64,000 bases of DNA, from assembly GCF_030816155.1 (NCBI RefSeq), contig NZ_JAUSXR010000001.1:2604001-2668000 (forward strand), read 5' to 3'. Every line of letters starts with the position of its first letter. Positions within the stretch are counted from its first letter, which is position 1. Origin of the DNA: Arthrobacter woluwensis. GTDB lineage: Bacteria; Actinomycetota; Actinomycetes; Actinomycetales; Micrococcaceae. Shown in pieces: positions 8,071 through 17,659 of the stretch. The notes below the pieces were generated by a model. It was not told the origin of the DNA and searched no databases. It was given only the letters and a program-made list of their open reading frames with translations. The position numbers and the translations under genes are program-made.

Positions 8071-8769
8071 ATGTCGCAACTCTTGTTACTGACCAACAGC
8101 ACCGATTCGTCGGTGGACATCCTGCCTGCGCTCGAACTGCTCAATCACCGGGTGCACATCCTCCCGGCGGAGCCGACGGCGCTGCTGGAGACCGATCCGT
8201 GCGACATCATCTTCCTCGATGCCCGGAAAGACCTGGTCGGGTCCCGCTCCCTCACCAAACTTCTCAAGGCCACGGGCCTCTCCGTGCCCCTGCTGCTCAT
8301 CCTCACCGAGGGCGGCATGGCGGCGATCTCCTCCCAGTGGGCCGTGGACGACGTCGTCCTCGAATCCGCCGGCCCCGCCGAGGTGGAGGCCCGCATCCGA
8401 CTGGCCCTGGCCCGGGGGCGCAGCGCCGAGGAGGAGGCGGACACGGAGATCCGCGCGTCCGGCGTCGTGATCGACGAGGCCAGCTACACCGCCCGCATCA
8501 ACGGCGAGGCGCTCAACCTGACCTTCAAGGAGTTCGAGCTCCTCAAGTACCTCGCGCAGCACCCCGGGCGCGTCTTCACCCGTCAGCAGCTCCTCACCGA
8601 AGTGTGGGGCTACGACTACTACGGCGGCACCCGCACCGTGGACGTCCACGTCCGGCGCCTGCGCGCCAAGCTGGGCCCGGACCACGAGACGCTGATCGGC
8701 ACGGTCCGCAACGTGGGCTACCGCCTCACCATGACCCGCGAGCAGGACGAGCAGCACGCCCAGGCCTGA
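8071..8769 (+). CDS. glnR: GlnR-type OmpR-family regulator with atypical receiver
   Basis: A regulator of 232 residues. The C-terminal winged helix (about 130-225) is intact, with [20 protein letters not shown] and [14 protein letters not shown]. The N-terminal receiver keeps Asp50 but lacks the paired acidic residues near the N-terminus and the conserved Lys-Pro, exactly as in Streptomyces GlnR, the orphan nitrogen regulator whose dimer forms without phosphorylation. The MSQLLLLTN start follows GGAGGGG at 8061. Its neighbours mshD, ppk and a NUDIX gene are the same as around Streptomyces glnR, which strengthens the identification. It probably controls nitrogen-assimilation genes elsewhere on the chromosome; no sensor kinase is nearby. 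Confidence 0.85.
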   Translation: MSQLLLLTNSTDSSVDILPALELLNHRVHILPAEPTALLETDPCDIIFLDARKDLVGSRSLTKLLKATGLSVPLLLILTEGGMAAISSQWAVDDVVLESAGPAEVEARIRLALARGRSAEEEADTEIRASGVVIDEASYTARINGEALNLTFKEFELLKYLAQHPGRVFTRQQLLTEVWGYDYYGGTRTVDVHVRRLRAKLGPDHETLIGTVRNVGYRLTMTREQDEQHAQA

Positions 8770-8811
8770 CATCCGGGACGCGCCCGCGCGGCCGGTACTA
8801 GCCTTGGTGAC

Positions 8812-9798
8812 ATGACTAGCGCTAACGCCTCCCACTGGCCGGTCCACCGTCACCTGGCGCCGCTCGACGCCGCAGTCCTCGCCGAGACCGCACAGCTCCT
8901 GAAAGCGTCCTCCGCGGCGGACGGAACCCCGAGCGTCTCCGAGCAGTCCCTCATCGCCCTGCGCACCGGCGGCAACGACGGTCAGCAGGTGGAGGCGTAC
9001 CTGGTCTACTCCCCGGAGGACCCCTTCGCCGAGGAGGAGTCCGCGCGCGACGCCGTCCTGGCGGGCTTCGCGGTGCTCGTCACCACCGGGGACGACGCCG
9101 TCCTCGAGATGGCCGTGCACCCCGGCTACCGCAACATCGGGGTCGGCCTCCGCCTGGCCGGACAGCTGCAGGCGAGCCGCGGAACACTCGACGGCATCCA
9201 GGCCTGGTCCCACGGCGACGCCGCCGCGGCCGAGGACCTCGCCGCGCAGTTCGGCTTCACCCGGGTGCGCGAACTGTGGCGGATGCGCCTGAGCACCCCG
9301 TCCGCGGTCTCCCCCGTCGACGACGGCGCCCTCCCGGAAGGCTTCACGCTCCGCACCTTCGTGCCCGGCCAGGACGAGGACGCCTGGCTCGACGCGAACG
9401 CGCGGGCTTTCGCGCATCACCCCGAACAGGGCGCCCTGACGCTGCGGGACCTCCAGGAACGCCAGGCCGAGCCGTGGTTCGATCCCGAAGGGTTCTTCCT
9501 CATCCTCGACCGGCAGGACCGCATCGCCGGCTATCACTGGACCAAGCTGGAACCCGCCCACGACGGCCACGGCCCCCAGGGCGAGGTGTACGTGGTGGGC
9601 GTCGTCCCGGAAGCGCAGGGGAAGGGCCTGGGGAAGGTCCTCACGCGGCGCGGGATCACGCACCTCCGAGACCGGGGAGCGGCCACCGTGCTGCTCTACG
9701 TCGAGGCGGACAACGCCCCGGCCGTGCGGCTCTACGAAAGCCTCGGATTCACCCATTGGGACAGCGACGTCATGTACCGGAAAAACCCGGCTTCCTGA
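8812..9798 (+). CDS. mshD: Mycothiol synthase
   Basis: Catalyses the last step of mycothiol synthesis, acetylation of Cys-GlcN-Ins by acetyl-CoA. The 328 residues form two tandem GNAT domains. The C-terminal, active one shows the acetyl-CoA loop VVPEAQGKGLGKVLTRRG and the terminal LYVEADNAPAVRLYESLGF. The N-terminal copy is degenerate (AVHPGYRNIGVGLRLA). TAGCCT ends 7 bases before the ATG and no ribosome site is visible, so the mRNA is probably leaderless. The gene marks the host as a mycothiol-making actinobacterium. Confidence 0.95.
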   Translation: MTSANASHWPVHRHLAPLDAAVLAETAQLLKASSAADGTPSVSEQSLIALRTGGNDGQQVEAYLVYSPEDPFAEEESARDAVLAGFAVLVTTGDDAVLEMAVHPGYRNIGVGLRLAGQLQASRGTLDGIQAWSHGDAAAAEDLAAQFGFTRVRELWRMRLSTPSAVSPVDDGALPEGFTLRTFVPGQDEDAWLDANARAFAHHPEQGALTLRDLQERQAEPWFDPEGFFLILDRQDRIAGYHWTKLEPAHDGHGPQGEVYVVGVVPEAQGKGLGKVLTRRGITHLRDRGAATVLLYVEADNAPAVRLYESLGFTHWDSDVMYRKNPAS

Positions 9799-9852
9799 CC
9801 GTTTCCGTTCTGTAAGGTTGAGGTGGATCGACTGCGGTTTAAGGAGTGTGGC

Positions 9853-12096
9853 ATGAGCAGCGACAACAAGGGTTCCACGGGGACCGTGAGCAGGCTCTCC
9901 CAGCGTTTCGGTTCGTCCGAGGTCAACGCCGCCCGCGCGACGCAGGACCGGATCGAGCTTCCGGAGTTCCAGGAGCCGAGCCTCCTGCCGGACGGCGACA
10001 TCAGCCCGGACCGTTTCCTCGACCGCGAGCTGTCCTGGCTGAAGTTCAACGCCCGCGTGCTGGAACTCGCCGAGGACCCGGATCTGTTCCTGCTGGAACG
10101 GGTCAACTTCCTCTCCATCTTCGCGTCCAACCTGGACGAGTTCTTCATGGTCCGCGTGGCCGGCCTCAAGCGCCGCATCGCCACGGGCCTGGCCGTGCCG
10201 TCCCCCGCCGGGCTGAGCCCCGTGGAGGTCCTCGAGCAGATCAGCGAGGCCGCCACCGCCCTGCAGGAGCGCCATGCCCGGGTCTTCGCCGAGCAGATCC
10301 GACCGGCCCTCGCCTACGAGCACATCCACCTCATGCACTGGGACGAGCTGGACCACGAGGCTCAGCACCGGGTCAGCACGATGTTCACGGAGAAGGTCTT
10401 CCCGATCCTGACCCCTCTGGCCGTGGACCCGGCCCACCCGTTCCCCTACATCTCCGGACTGTCCCTGAACCTGGCCGTGGTGGTGCGCAACCCCGTGAGC
10501 CAGAAGGAGCTCTTCGCCCGCGTGAAGGTGCCGGACCAGTTGCCGCGTCTGATCGCCGTCGACGGCCCGCGTGCCGGCGCCGTGCCCGGCCGCGTGGCGC
10601 GCTTCATCACACTGGAAGAGGTCATCGCGGTGCACCTCGATCAGCTCTTCCCGGGCATGGAGGTCGTGGAGCACCACACCTTCCGCGTGACCCGTAACGA
10701 GGACGTGGAGGTCGAAGAGGACGACGCCGAGAACCTTCTCCAGGCCCTCGAGAAGGAACTGCTGCGCCGCCGTTTCGGTCCTCCGGTCCGCCTCGAGGTC
10801 ACCACGGACATCAACCCCGCCGTGCGGGAACTCCTGGTGCGTGAACTCAGCATCGACGAATCCGAAGTGGTCGCGGTCCCGGCGCCGCTGGATCTCCGCG
10901 GGCTCTCGGTCATCGCGGGGATCGACCGCGCCGATCTGCACTACCCGAAGCAGGTCCCGCACACCTCGCGGTACCTGAACGAGTCCGAGACCTCCAAGGC
11001 GGCGAACGTGTTCGCGGCCATGCGCCGTCGTGACATCCTCCTGCACCACCCGTACGACTCCTTCTCCACCTCCGTGCAGGCCTTCCTGGAGCAGGCCGCG
11101 GCGGACCCCAAGGTCCAGGCCATCAAGCAGACCCTGTACCGCACGAGTGGCGACTCCCCGATCGTGGATGCGCTGATCGACGCGGCCGAAGCCGGCAAGC
11201 AGGTCCTGGCCCTCGTGGAGATCAAGGCCCGCTTCGACGAGCAGGCCAACATCTCCTGGGCCCGCAAGCTCGAGCAGGCCGGCGTGCACGTGGTGTACGG
11301 CATCGTGGGCCTGAAGACGCACTGCAAGCTCTCCCTGGTGGTCCGGCAGGAGTCGGACGGCATCCGCCGCTACTGCCACATCGGCACGGGCAACTACCAC
11401 CCCCGCACGGCCCGGTACTACGAAGACCTGGGCCTGCTGACCGCGAACCACCAGGTGGGCGAGGACCTGTCGAAGCTGTTCAACCAGCTGTCCGGCTACG
11501 CCCCCAAGTCGACGTTCAAGCGTCTGCTCGTGGCCCCGCGCTCCGTGCGCAGCGGCCTGATCGAACGCATCGACCAGGAAATCGCCAACGCCCGGGCCGG
11601 GAAGAAGGCCAAGGTCCAGATCAAGGTCAACTCCATGGTGGACGAGGCGATCATCGACTCCCTGTACCGCGCTTCCCAGGCCGGGGTGGAGGTCAACGTG
11701 ATCGTGCGCGGCATCTGCTCCCTGCGCCCCGGCGTGCCCGGACTGAGCGAGAACATCACGGTCCGGTCCATCCTGGGCCGCTTCCTGGAGCACTCGCGGG
11801 TCTTCACCTTCGCCAACGACGGTGACCCCGTGGTCTACATCGGCTCCGCCGACATGATGCACCGCAACTTGGACCGCCGCGTCGAGGCCCTGGTGCAGCT
11901 GACCAATCAGGATGACATCCAGGAACTGCTGGACCTCATGAACCGCTACGTCGATCCGGGCACCTCCAGCTGGCACCTGGACAGCGACGGCGAGTGGGAA
12001 CGCCACCACGTCGGCGAGGACGGCAAGCCCCTCCTGGACATCCAGTCGTGGCTGCTCGCCTCCCGCGCCCGCCAGCGCACGGGGTCCCTCCGCTGA
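9853..12096 (+). CDS. ppk: Polyphosphate kinase
   Basis: Reversible polyphosphate synthase of the PPK1 family, 747 residues with the N, H, C1 and C2 regions in order. Near the start is [21 protein letters not shown], and the catalytic His region [19 protein letters not shown] is present. The ATG at 9853 is chosen over an upstream GTG at 9823 because AAGGAG lies exactly 6 bases before it. Its stop overlaps the NUDIX gene start (TGATG), so the two are translationally coupled, a pairing also seen in mycobacteria (ppk next to mutT1). Confidence 0.97.
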   Translation: MSSDNKGSTGTVSRLSQRFGSSEVNAARATQDRIELPEFQEPSLLPDGDISPDRFLDRELSWLKFNARVLELAEDPDLFLLERVNFLSIFASNLDEFFMVRVAGLKRRIATGLAVPSPAGLSPVEVLEQISEAATALQERHARVFAEQIRPALAYEHIHLMHWDELDHEAQHRVSTMFTEKVFPILTPLAVDPAHPFPYISGLSLNLAVVVRNPVSQKELFARVKVPDQLPRLIAVDGPRAGAVPGRVARFITLEEVIAVHLDQLFPGMEVVEHHTFRVTRNEDVEVEEDDAENLLQALEKELLRRRFGPPVRLEVTTDINPAVRELLVRELSIDESEVVAVPAPLDLRGLSVIAGIDRADLHYPKQVPHTSRYLNESETSKAANVFAAMRRRDILLHHPYDSFSTSVQAFLEQAAADPKVQAIKQTLYRTSGDSPIVDALIDAAEAGKQVLALVEIKARFDEQANISWARKLEQAGVHVVYGIVGLKTHCKLSLVVRQESDGIRRYCHIGTGNYHPRTARYYEDLGLLTANHQVGEDLSKLFNQLSGYAPKSTFKRLLVAPRSVRSGLIERIDQEIANARAGKKAKVQIKVNSMVDEAIIDSLYRASQAGVEVNVIVRGICSLRPGVPGLSENITVRSILGRFLEHSRVFTFANDGDPVVYIGSADMMHRNLDRRVEALVQLTNQDDIQELLDLMNRYVDPGTSSWHLDSDGEWERHHVGEDGKPLLDIQSWLLASRARQRTGSLR

Positions 12097-13073
12097 TGCC
12101 CGCAGCACGTGCCGACGCACTGGTCGCCGACCAGTCCGAACATCCCGGCGAGAAGATCGCGGTCGTCGCCGCGGGCGGCCTCCCCTGGCGTGTCACCCGT
12201 GGCGCGCTCGAGGTGCTGCTGATCCACCGCCCGCGCTATGACGACTGGTCCTGGCCGAAGGGGAAGCTCGACGACGGCGAGACGGTGCCGGAGTGCGGCG
12301 CGCGGGAGATCTTCGAGGAGATCGGCCTGACCGCCGGCCTGGGAATCCCCCTGCCGAGCATCCACTACCGTGTGGCGTCCGGCCTGAAAGTGGTGCATTA
12401 CTGGGCCGTCAACGCCCAGAACGCCAAGGTCAAGCAGGACGGCAAGGAAGTGGACAGCCTCCTGTGGTGCTCGCCGGAACGCGCGGCGGAACTTCTCAGC
12501 AATCCCTCCGACCGCGCGCCGCTCGCCGCCCTGGTGTCGGCTTTCGAGTCCGACACGCTGGACACCTGGCCCCTCGTGATCGTGCGCCATGCCAAAGCGA
12601 AGCCCCGCGCGTCCTGGACGAAGGGCGAGGGAGACCGGACCCTGGCCGCCTCGGGCCTCCGCCAGGCCCAGGCCGTGCGGCGGCTCCTGGCCGTGTGGGG
12701 TCCGGAGCGGATCGTCAGCAGCCCGTGGAAACGCTGCATCTCCACCATCGCGCCCTATGTGAAGGCGACGAAGGCGAAGGTGAAGCTCGTGGACGCCCTG
12801 ACGGAGCACAGCCACGAGCGCAAACCCCAGAAGACGGCGGCCGCCATCGAGGCGGTCTTCGACAAGGGTGTGCCCGCCGCCGTGTGCGTGCACCGGCCCA
12901 CCCTCCCGACCATCCTGGAGCAGGTCTCCAGGCACATGAAAGCGCCGCTCGCCCAGAGCCTGCCCTCCCGGGATCCGTACCTGGCCCCGGGTGAGGTGCT
13001 CGTCCTCCACGTGGGCAAGGACTCCCGGTCCCGCGTGGTCGCGGTGGAGCAGTACCGGCCTTTCGACGACTGA
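12096..13073 (+). CDS. NUDIX hydrolase fused to a histidine-phosphatase domain (MutT1-like)
   Basis: A two-domain protein of 325 residues. Residues 20-150 are a NUDIX fold with a complete box beginning at Gly56 (GKLDDGE, then REIFEEIGL). Residues 160-320 are a SixA/phosphoglycerate-mutase-like domain with the phosphoacceptor motif VRHAKAKPR and a later conserved His (VCVHRPT). Mycobacterial MutT1 has this fusion and hydrolyses 8-oxo-(d)GTP and diadenosine polyphosphates. Overlap with the ppk stop supports coupled expression. It probably cleans the nucleotide pool; substrate preference cannot be read directly. Confidence 0.92.
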   Translation: MPAARADALVADQSEHPGEKIAVVAAGGLPWRVTRGALEVLLIHRPRYDDWSWPKGKLDDGETVPECGAREIFEEIGLTAGLGIPLPSIHYRVASGLKVVHYWAVNAQNAKVKQDGKEVDSLLWCSPERAAELLSNPSDRAPLAALVSAFESDTLDTWPLVIVRHAKAKPRASWTKGEGDRTLAASGLRQAQAVRRLLAVWGPERIVSSPWKRCISTIAPYVKATKAKVKLVDALTEHSHERKPQKTAAAIEAVFDKGVPAAVCVHRPTLPTILEQVSRHMKAPLAQSLPSRDPYLAPGEVLVLHVGKDSRSRVVAVEQYRPFDD

Positions 13074-13084
13074 AGGATCGACTG

Positions 13085-13705
13085 ATGACTGAAAACGCAG
13101 CACCCGAGCCGATCGGCTTCGGCATCGCCGAACTGGCCTTCCTGCTGAGCAGCTTCGAAGGGCCGGGCCACGATCGCTCCGTCGAAGCACTCGACGCCGC
13201 GGCGTGGGCCGCCGACCCGACCCTCTCCGAGGTGGGGGTGTCCGGCCTTGCGGCCCGCGGCTTCGTGCAGCCCGAGGGTGACGGCCTGGGCATCAGCGGC
13301 GCGGCATCCGCCGTCGCGCACGTGCTGGGCGGCGGACGGCTGTGGATCACGCTGCAGGTCAGCGCGGGCGAGGACGCCTCCACCCGCCTGGTGATGGTGG
13401 AGGCCGAGGGCATGCGCATGCTGTTCCAGCCCGGCATCCTGAGCACGTGGTTCGCCACCCCGCTGCCGGAGGAGCTGACCGCCGCGCAGACCGCCGTGTC
13501 CATCCTGCATCAGCACGCCGACGAGAACCCGGGCAGCCAGGCGACCGTCACCGTCAGCACCCAGGAGCGCAACAGCTCCTACGCCGTCACCCGCGACGCC
13601 GAGGGCTGGCGCTTCGCCGGGATCTCCGCCGACGGCGCAGAGGAGCCTGTCGGTGGGCTCGGTCCCGCTGAGGTGGCCGCCCTTCTCGAGGCCGCCGCGC
13701 TCTGA
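13085..13705 (+). CDS. EspG-like protein, paralogue of the gene at 18732
   Basis: Soluble, acidic, 206 residues, no signal peptide. It aligns end to end with the product at 18732: FGxxELAxxLxSF near the N-terminus, RSVExL, a central VAxxLxxxxxW, then MxMLxQPxxLxxWFxxP, and a final RDxExW segment. Size and pattern resemble EspG-type proteins, cytosolic chaperones of WXG100/PE-PPE substrates of type VII secretion, but the resemblance is by pattern only. It begins 11 bases after the NUDIX stop, so it may be co-transcribed with ppk-mutT. No WXG100 gene is beside this copy, which makes it an orphan. Confidence 0.55.
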   Translation: MTENAAPEPIGFGIAELAFLLSSFEGPGHDRSVEALDAAAWAADPTLSEVGVSGLAARGFVQPEGDGLGISGAASAVAHVLGGGRLWITLQVSAGEDASTRLVMVEAEGMRMLFQPGILSTWFATPLPEELTAAQTAVSILHQHADENPGSQATVTVSTQERNSSYAVTRDAEGWRFAGISADGAEEPVGGLGPAEVAALLEAAAL

Positions 13706-13721
13706 GTTCCTCCCGCCTTCC

Positions 13722-13782
13722 CGCGAGGGAACAGCTGACGCCTCTTCCCGCCGCGGAAGAGGGCGTCAGCTGTTCCCTCGCG
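13722..13782. terminator. Long hairpin after the EspG-like gene
   Basis: A stem of about 27 base pairs with one bulged G begins with CGCGAGGGAACAGC and closes on a 4-6 base loop near 13750. No T-run follows. It lies 17 bases after the stop, so it is best read as the end of the ppk-mutT-EspG-like unit. Confidence 0.65.
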
Positions 13783-13818
13783 GCGATTAAGGGGGATACA
13801 TGCTCTTGACACCTCCCG

Positions 13819-13844
13819 TTTTGTATCAAACACTTGATACAAAA
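13819..13844. promoter_or_regulatory. Candidate GntR operator
   Basis: Two perfect 11-base arms, TTTTGTATCAA and its complement, surround ACAC. A TTGACA (13806-13811) that could be a -35 lies 7 bases upstream, and the membrane-protein start is 13 bases downstream. The AT-rich dyad over the promoter of the gntR operon suggests autoregulation. Confidence 0.6.
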
Positions 13845-13857
13845 TTGGGGGTTTGAG

Positions 13858-15495
13858 ATGAGCATTCCGTACGAGCTGACGCCTTACGTTCCATTCGGCA
13901 TGGCCCTGGCCGGCGCCGTCATCCTGTTCCTGCTGCTGCGCCGGATGGTGTCAGCCGGCCCGCACGGGGCGACGCAGGCCACCGCCGCCCGGCATTCACT
14001 CACCGTGGGGGTGCTCGGCTGGATGGCCAGTTCGCTGGCCGGAGCCTCGACGTTCTGGGAGATCCAGCAGGCGCAGTTCAGCCCCGCGCCCGCACCGTGG
14101 ATGCTCTTCGTCCCGGTCCTGCTGGTCCTCGGCATCCACGCCCTCGGCCAGTGGAGCTATCCGGGCGACCGGCGGTCCGTGCGGACCGCGGACATCCAGC
14201 CCCGACGGCTGATCGATTTCCTTCCCAAGCCGCTCACAGCCGTCACGGCGCTGGTGTTCCTGATCAGCCAGCTCATGATCCTCGCGACGCTCGGCTTCGC
14301 CGAGATGGCGCCGCGCGATGACCCCTCCCCCTACGCCGTGCCGAATCCCGGCCGGCTCCCCGGCGTCGAGGTCGCGGCCTCGCTGGGCGGCGCGTGGCTC
14401 GTGCTCGCCGCCGGCACGGTCGCGGTGCTCCTGTTGATCACCCACCGTCACCAGTTGCCGGGACTGACCCGCCGGGAGAACTCCTACCTGCGGACCCTGT
14501 CCATGAATCGGCTGCTGCGGACCTCGGCCACCATCGCGTCCGGGCTGGGGGCGATTGGCGCAGGGTTCGCCGGGATGAAGGTGCCGGGCTTCGGGACCGC
14601 CTCGTGGATCGAACCCGGGTCGGCCTTCAACGTCCTGGTCCTCCTCGTGATGTGGCGCTGGCCTATCCCCTTCTTCCGGCCGGTGTCCGACCCGAGGCCC
14701 ACCGACCCGGCGCTGCGGTGGCACCGTCTCGCGGTGGTGCCGGCCGTGCCGTTCGGGCTCGTCACCCTCCTCGTCCTCGTCTCGTCGATCGGACTGAACG
14801 GGGCGGGACTGCATTCGATCGTGATCGTCCTGTCGACCGGGGTCCTGTTCGTGCTCTGGGTGCTCTGGTGCACGCGGAAGATCTCCCAGGATCCCCGGAT
14901 GGCGCAAAACCCCCTGGCAGCCCAGACGCACCTGGCTTCCCCGACCCACCTGGCGGCGCAGCGCGTCCGTTTGCCGTTCCCCCGCGCCTCGACCCTGACC
15001 GTGGCCGCCCTCTGCGGCATCACCGTCCTCGTCGCGCTGGCGAGCGTGCTGTGGAACGTCGCGTCCTCCGAGGGAGATCACAGCGAGATCGCCACCCCGG
15101 CCATCATCGTGTGCGGTCTCGGCTCGCTCCTGATCATCGTCCTGACGCTGCTGACCGGGCGCCGGATCGCCATCCGCACCCTCACCTCGGTGCTGCCCGC
15201 CACCCTCCGCCTGGACCGCGAGGCCGTCACCCAGGAGCGCTGGCAGCGGCTGACCCTGTGGAGCGGCGCCATCCTGCTCTGCGTCTCCGCCTTCCTGCTC
15301 TTCCAGATCAGGCTCCCCGTGGAGATCACGGGACGGACGGAGGAGGGCGGCGTGGCCACCGCCATCCTCGGCTTCGCCCAGCTGGCCGGCACCGTGCTGA
15401 TCCTCCTGGCCGTGCTGCTCTGGTCACTCAGCGCCGTCGACCCGGTCCCCGAGCCGGAGGACGCGGTTCATGTCCCGGAACCCCACCACGTATGA
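13858..15495 (+). CDS. 13-TM membrane protein partnered with a GntR regulator
   Basis: This protein of 545 residues has about 13 predicted spans distributed over its whole length. A hydrophilic loop after span 9 carries a small Leu-Ala repeat (PLAAQTHLASPTHLAAQ). It begins right after a perfect palindromic operator and overlaps the gntR start (ATGA). Small GntR genes next to a multi-span membrane protein are recurrent in Gram-positives (YtrA-like units with ABC permeases or DUF1648 proteins), but no ATPase is present here and I do not recognise a transport family. A role in envelope stress or export of an inducer is plausible but unproven. Confidence 0.7.
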   Translation: MSIPYELTPYVPFGMALAGAVILFLLLRRMVSAGPHGATQATAARHSLTVGVLGWMASSLAGASTFWEIQQAQFSPAPAPWMLFVPVLLVLGIHALGQWSYPGDRRSVRTADIQPRRLIDFLPKPLTAVTALVFLISQLMILATLGFAEMAPRDDPSPYAVPNPGRLPGVEVAASLGGAWLVLAAGTVAVLLLITHRHQLPGLTRRENSYLRTLSMNRLLRTSATIASGLGAIGAGFAGMKVPGFGTASWIEPGSAFNVLVLLVMWRWPIPFFRPVSDPRPTDPALRWHRLAVVPAVPFGLVTLLVLVSSIGLNGAGLHSIVIVLSTGVLFVLWVLWCTRKISQDPRMAQNPLAAQTHLASPTHLAAQRVRLPFPRASTLTVAALCGITVLVALASVLWNVASSEGDHSEIATPAIIVCGLGSLLIIVLTLLTGRRIAIRTLTSVLPATLRLDREAVTQERWQRLTLWSGAILLCVSAFLLFQIRLPVEITGRTEEGGVATAILGFAQLAGTVLILLAVLLWSLSAVDPVPEPEDAVHVPEPHHV

Positions 15496-15920
15496 ACGCC
15501 CGGATCGAGATCCACCTCGACTCCCCCGTGCCCCCGTTCGAGCAGGTGCGGGCGCAATTCGAGGCGATGATCCGGAACGGCGCCCTGGCGGACGGGGCCA
15601 GGCTCCCCACGGTCCGGGCCCTGGCCGGGGACCTGGGCCTTGCGGCCGGGACGGTCGCGCGCGCGTACCGGGAACTCGAGGGGGCGGGGCTGATCCGGAC
15701 GGCACGGCGCTCGGGAAGCACCGTCGTCGCGCCGCCGCGCGGGTCCGGGGCGCCGCATCAGGCCGGCGAGACTCCCGTGCTTCCTGCGCCGGTGGCCGCC
15801 GCGCTGGAGGAGCTGCTCGCCGTCGCGCGCCGTCACGGGGTCGGTCCCGAGACCCTGAGCCGCGCCATCCACAGGAGCGGCCAGGACCCTCCGTCCCCTG
15901 CGCCTCGCCCGCTAGACTGA
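15492..15920 (+). CDS. Short GntR-family (YtrA-type) regulator
   Basis: A 142-residue protein with an N-terminal GntR winged helix: [15 protein letters not shown], then [22 protein letters not shown], then RELEGAGLI. Only a short helical C-terminal part follows, as in the YtrA subfamily, which lacks a ligand domain of FadR or HutC type. It overlaps the membrane-protein gene by four bases. The dyad at 13819-13844 is the most likely binding site. The thyA promoter -10 lies inside its last codons. Confidence 0.9.
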   Translation: MNARIEIHLDSPVPPFEQVRAQFEAMIRNGALADGARLPTVRALAGDLGLAAGTVARAYRELEGAGLIRTARRSGSTVVAPPRGSGAPHQAGETPVLPAPVAAALEELLAVARRHGVGPETLSRAIHRSGQDPPSPAPRPLD

Positions 15921-15924
15921 ACCC

Positions 15925-16728
15925 ATGAGCATCCCCACGCCTTATGAGGACCTGCTGCGTGACGTCATGGATCATGGCACCCACAAATCGGACCGGACCG
16001 GCACGGGGACGCGGAGCGTTTTCGGGCGCCAGATCCGCTTCGACCTGTCCGAGGGTTTCCCGCTGATCACTACGAAGCGTGTGCACTTCAAATCCCTCGC
16101 CCTGGAGCTCCTCTGGTTCCTGCGCGGCGACTCGAACGTGCGCTGGCTGCAGGAGCGCGGCGTCACCATCTGGGATGAATGGGCGGACGACGACGGCGAA
16201 CTCGGCCCCGTCTACGGCGTGCAGTGGCGCTCGTGGCCGACCCCGGAAGGTAACCACGTGGACCAGATCGCCGAACTGGTGGCGAACCTGAAGTCGAACC
16301 CAGACTCACGCCGCCACATCGTCTCCGCGTGGAACGTCGCGGAGATCTCGAACATGGCGCTGCCCCCGTGCCACGCGTTCTTCCAGTTCTACGTGGCCGA
16401 CGGCAAACTGTCCTGCCAGCTGTACCAGCGCTCCGCGGACATGTTCCTCGGGGTTCCGTTCAACATCGCGTCCTACGCCCTGCTGACCCACATGATCGCC
16501 CAGCAGGCCGGCCTCGACGTGGGCGACTTCGTCTGGACCGGCGGCGACTGCCATGTCTACGACAACCACGTTGAGCAGGTGGAACTCCAGCTCAGCCGCG
16601 AAGCCCTCCCGTATCCGACACTGCACATCAAGCGCGCCCCGGAGAGCATCTTCGACTACGAGTTCGAGGACTTCGAAGTGGTCGACTACCAGCACCACCC
16701 GGGCATCAAGGCCCCGGTGGCCGTATGA
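15925..16728 (+). CDS. thyA: Thymidylate synthase
   Basis: Converts dUMP to dTMP using methylenetetrahydrofolate. The 267 residues match the E. coli length. The phosphate-binding [11 protein letters not shown], the active-site PPCHAFFQF with Cys149, and the [20 protein letters not shown] dUMP region are all intact. TAGACT (15913-15918) ends 6 bases before the ATG, pointing to a leaderless transcript starting inside the gntR tail. Its last bases overlap folA (ATGA), forming the standard thyA-folA pair in which DHFR regenerates the folate oxidised here. Confidence 0.98.
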   Translation: MSIPTPYEDLLRDVMDHGTHKSDRTGTGTRSVFGRQIRFDLSEGFPLITTKRVHFKSLALELLWFLRGDSNVRWLQERGVTIWDEWADDDGELGPVYGVQWRSWPTPEGNHVDQIAELVANLKSNPDSRRHIVSAWNVAEISNMALPPCHAFFQFYVADGKLSCQLYQRSADMFLGVPFNIASYALLTHMIAQQAGLDVGDFVWTGGDCHVYDNHVEQVELQLSREALPYPTLHIKRAPESIFDYEFEDFEVVDYQHHPGIKAPVAV

Positions 16729-17300
16729 GCGGCGACGGGCTCACGGCTTTCGCGGACCGCATCCGCGGCGGGCTCCAGGGTACCGGCATGATCTGGGCCC
16801 AGACCGCCAACGGCGTGATCGGCAATGCCGGGACCATGCCGTGGCACGTCCCGGAGGACCTCAAACACTTCAGCTCCATGACCTCGAGCCGGCCCGTGAT
16901 CATGGGCCGCCGGACCTGGGAGTCCTTCCCCGCGAAGTTCCGTCCCCTTCCTGGCCGCACCAACATCGTGGTGACCCGGAACGAGGACTGGGCGGGGACG
17001 CCCGAGGCGGAGGGCGCCGTCGTCGTGCCGTCACTGGAGGCGGCCTTCGCGGAGGCCGGGGACGGGCTCCGCTGGGTGATCGGCGGCGGTCAGATCTACC
17101 AGCAGTCCCTGCCGGAGGCCGACTTCGCGGTCATCACGGTGATCGACTCCGACGCCGACGGCGACACCCACGCTCCCGAGCTGCCGGACACGTGGCGGCG
17201 CACCGCCGTCGAACCCGAGCCGGCAGAAGACGGCGCCGAGCGCTGGCTGACCTCTTCGAACGGCACCCGCTACCGCTTCACCCTCTGGGAACGCGCCTGA
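16725..17300 (+). CDS. folA: Dihydrofolate reductase
   Basis: NADPH-dependent reductase of dihydrofolate, 191 residues. The core begins at about residue 23 ([12 protein letters not shown]) and has the [11 protein letters not shown] active site with its acidic residue, the NADPH-binding [12 protein letters not shown], and [10 protein letters not shown]. The roughly 22 residues before the core are an extension whose start is fixed by the 4-base overlap with thyA; an internal ATG at 16788 could also initiate. It recycles the dihydrofolate made by the preceding enzyme. Confidence 0.95.
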   Translation: MSGDGLTAFADRIRGGLQGTGMIWAQTANGVIGNAGTMPWHVPEDLKHFSSMTSSRPVIMGRRTWESFPAKFRPLPGRTNIVVTRNEDWAGTPEAEGAVVVPSLEAAFAEAGDGLRWVIGGGQIYQQSLPEADFAVITVIDSDADGDTHAPELPDTWRRTAVEPEPAEDGAERWLTSSNGTRYRFTLWERA

Positions 17301-17337
17301 GGCGCGCACACCATCCCCGCATTCTGAAAAGGCCCGC

Positions 17338-17568
17338 ATGAAACACCTTCTGACCCGCTCCGACGTCCTCTTCGTGCTCGGGTACATGCTCTTCCCGCTG
17401 CTCGGTCTCGTGACCGCCGTCCTGGGCCTCTTCATGATCCTGGGTGGCAACCGGATCCCCGGAGTGATCGTTCTGGTGGTGGTCACTCAGGTGTTCGTGT
17501 TCGGCTCCTGGTGGGCCGTGAAGAAGCGCCGCACCGCCCTGGCCGAGGAGGCCTCCCAGCCGGAATGA
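17338..17568 (+). CDS. Small two-span membrane protein
   Basis: Seventy-six residues with two hydrophobic helices (about 10-33 and 40-60) joined by a GGNRIPG turn, and a charged tail. It starts 37 bases after folA behind GAAAAGG. No family is recognised. Position alone does not link it to folate metabolism. Confidence 0.65.
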   Translation: MKHLLTRSDVLFVLGYMLFPLLGLVTAVLGLFMILGGNRIPGVIVLVVVTQVFVFGSWWAVKKRRTALAEEASQPE

Positions 17569-17659
17569 GCCGATGGGGAGTGCTCCCCATCGCTCGCCGA
17601 CGGGCATCCGGGATACTCTCGCTGGTGGATGAACATGACAGAGGGCGACAGGAGTCCTG

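Noticed and set aside
8086..12120. A 1344-codon open frame on the minus strand
   Set aside because: It is antisense to glnR, mshD and ppk, all with strong family motifs; its sequence is His/Asp/Val/Gly-rich low complexity typical of antisense frames in GC-rich DNA.
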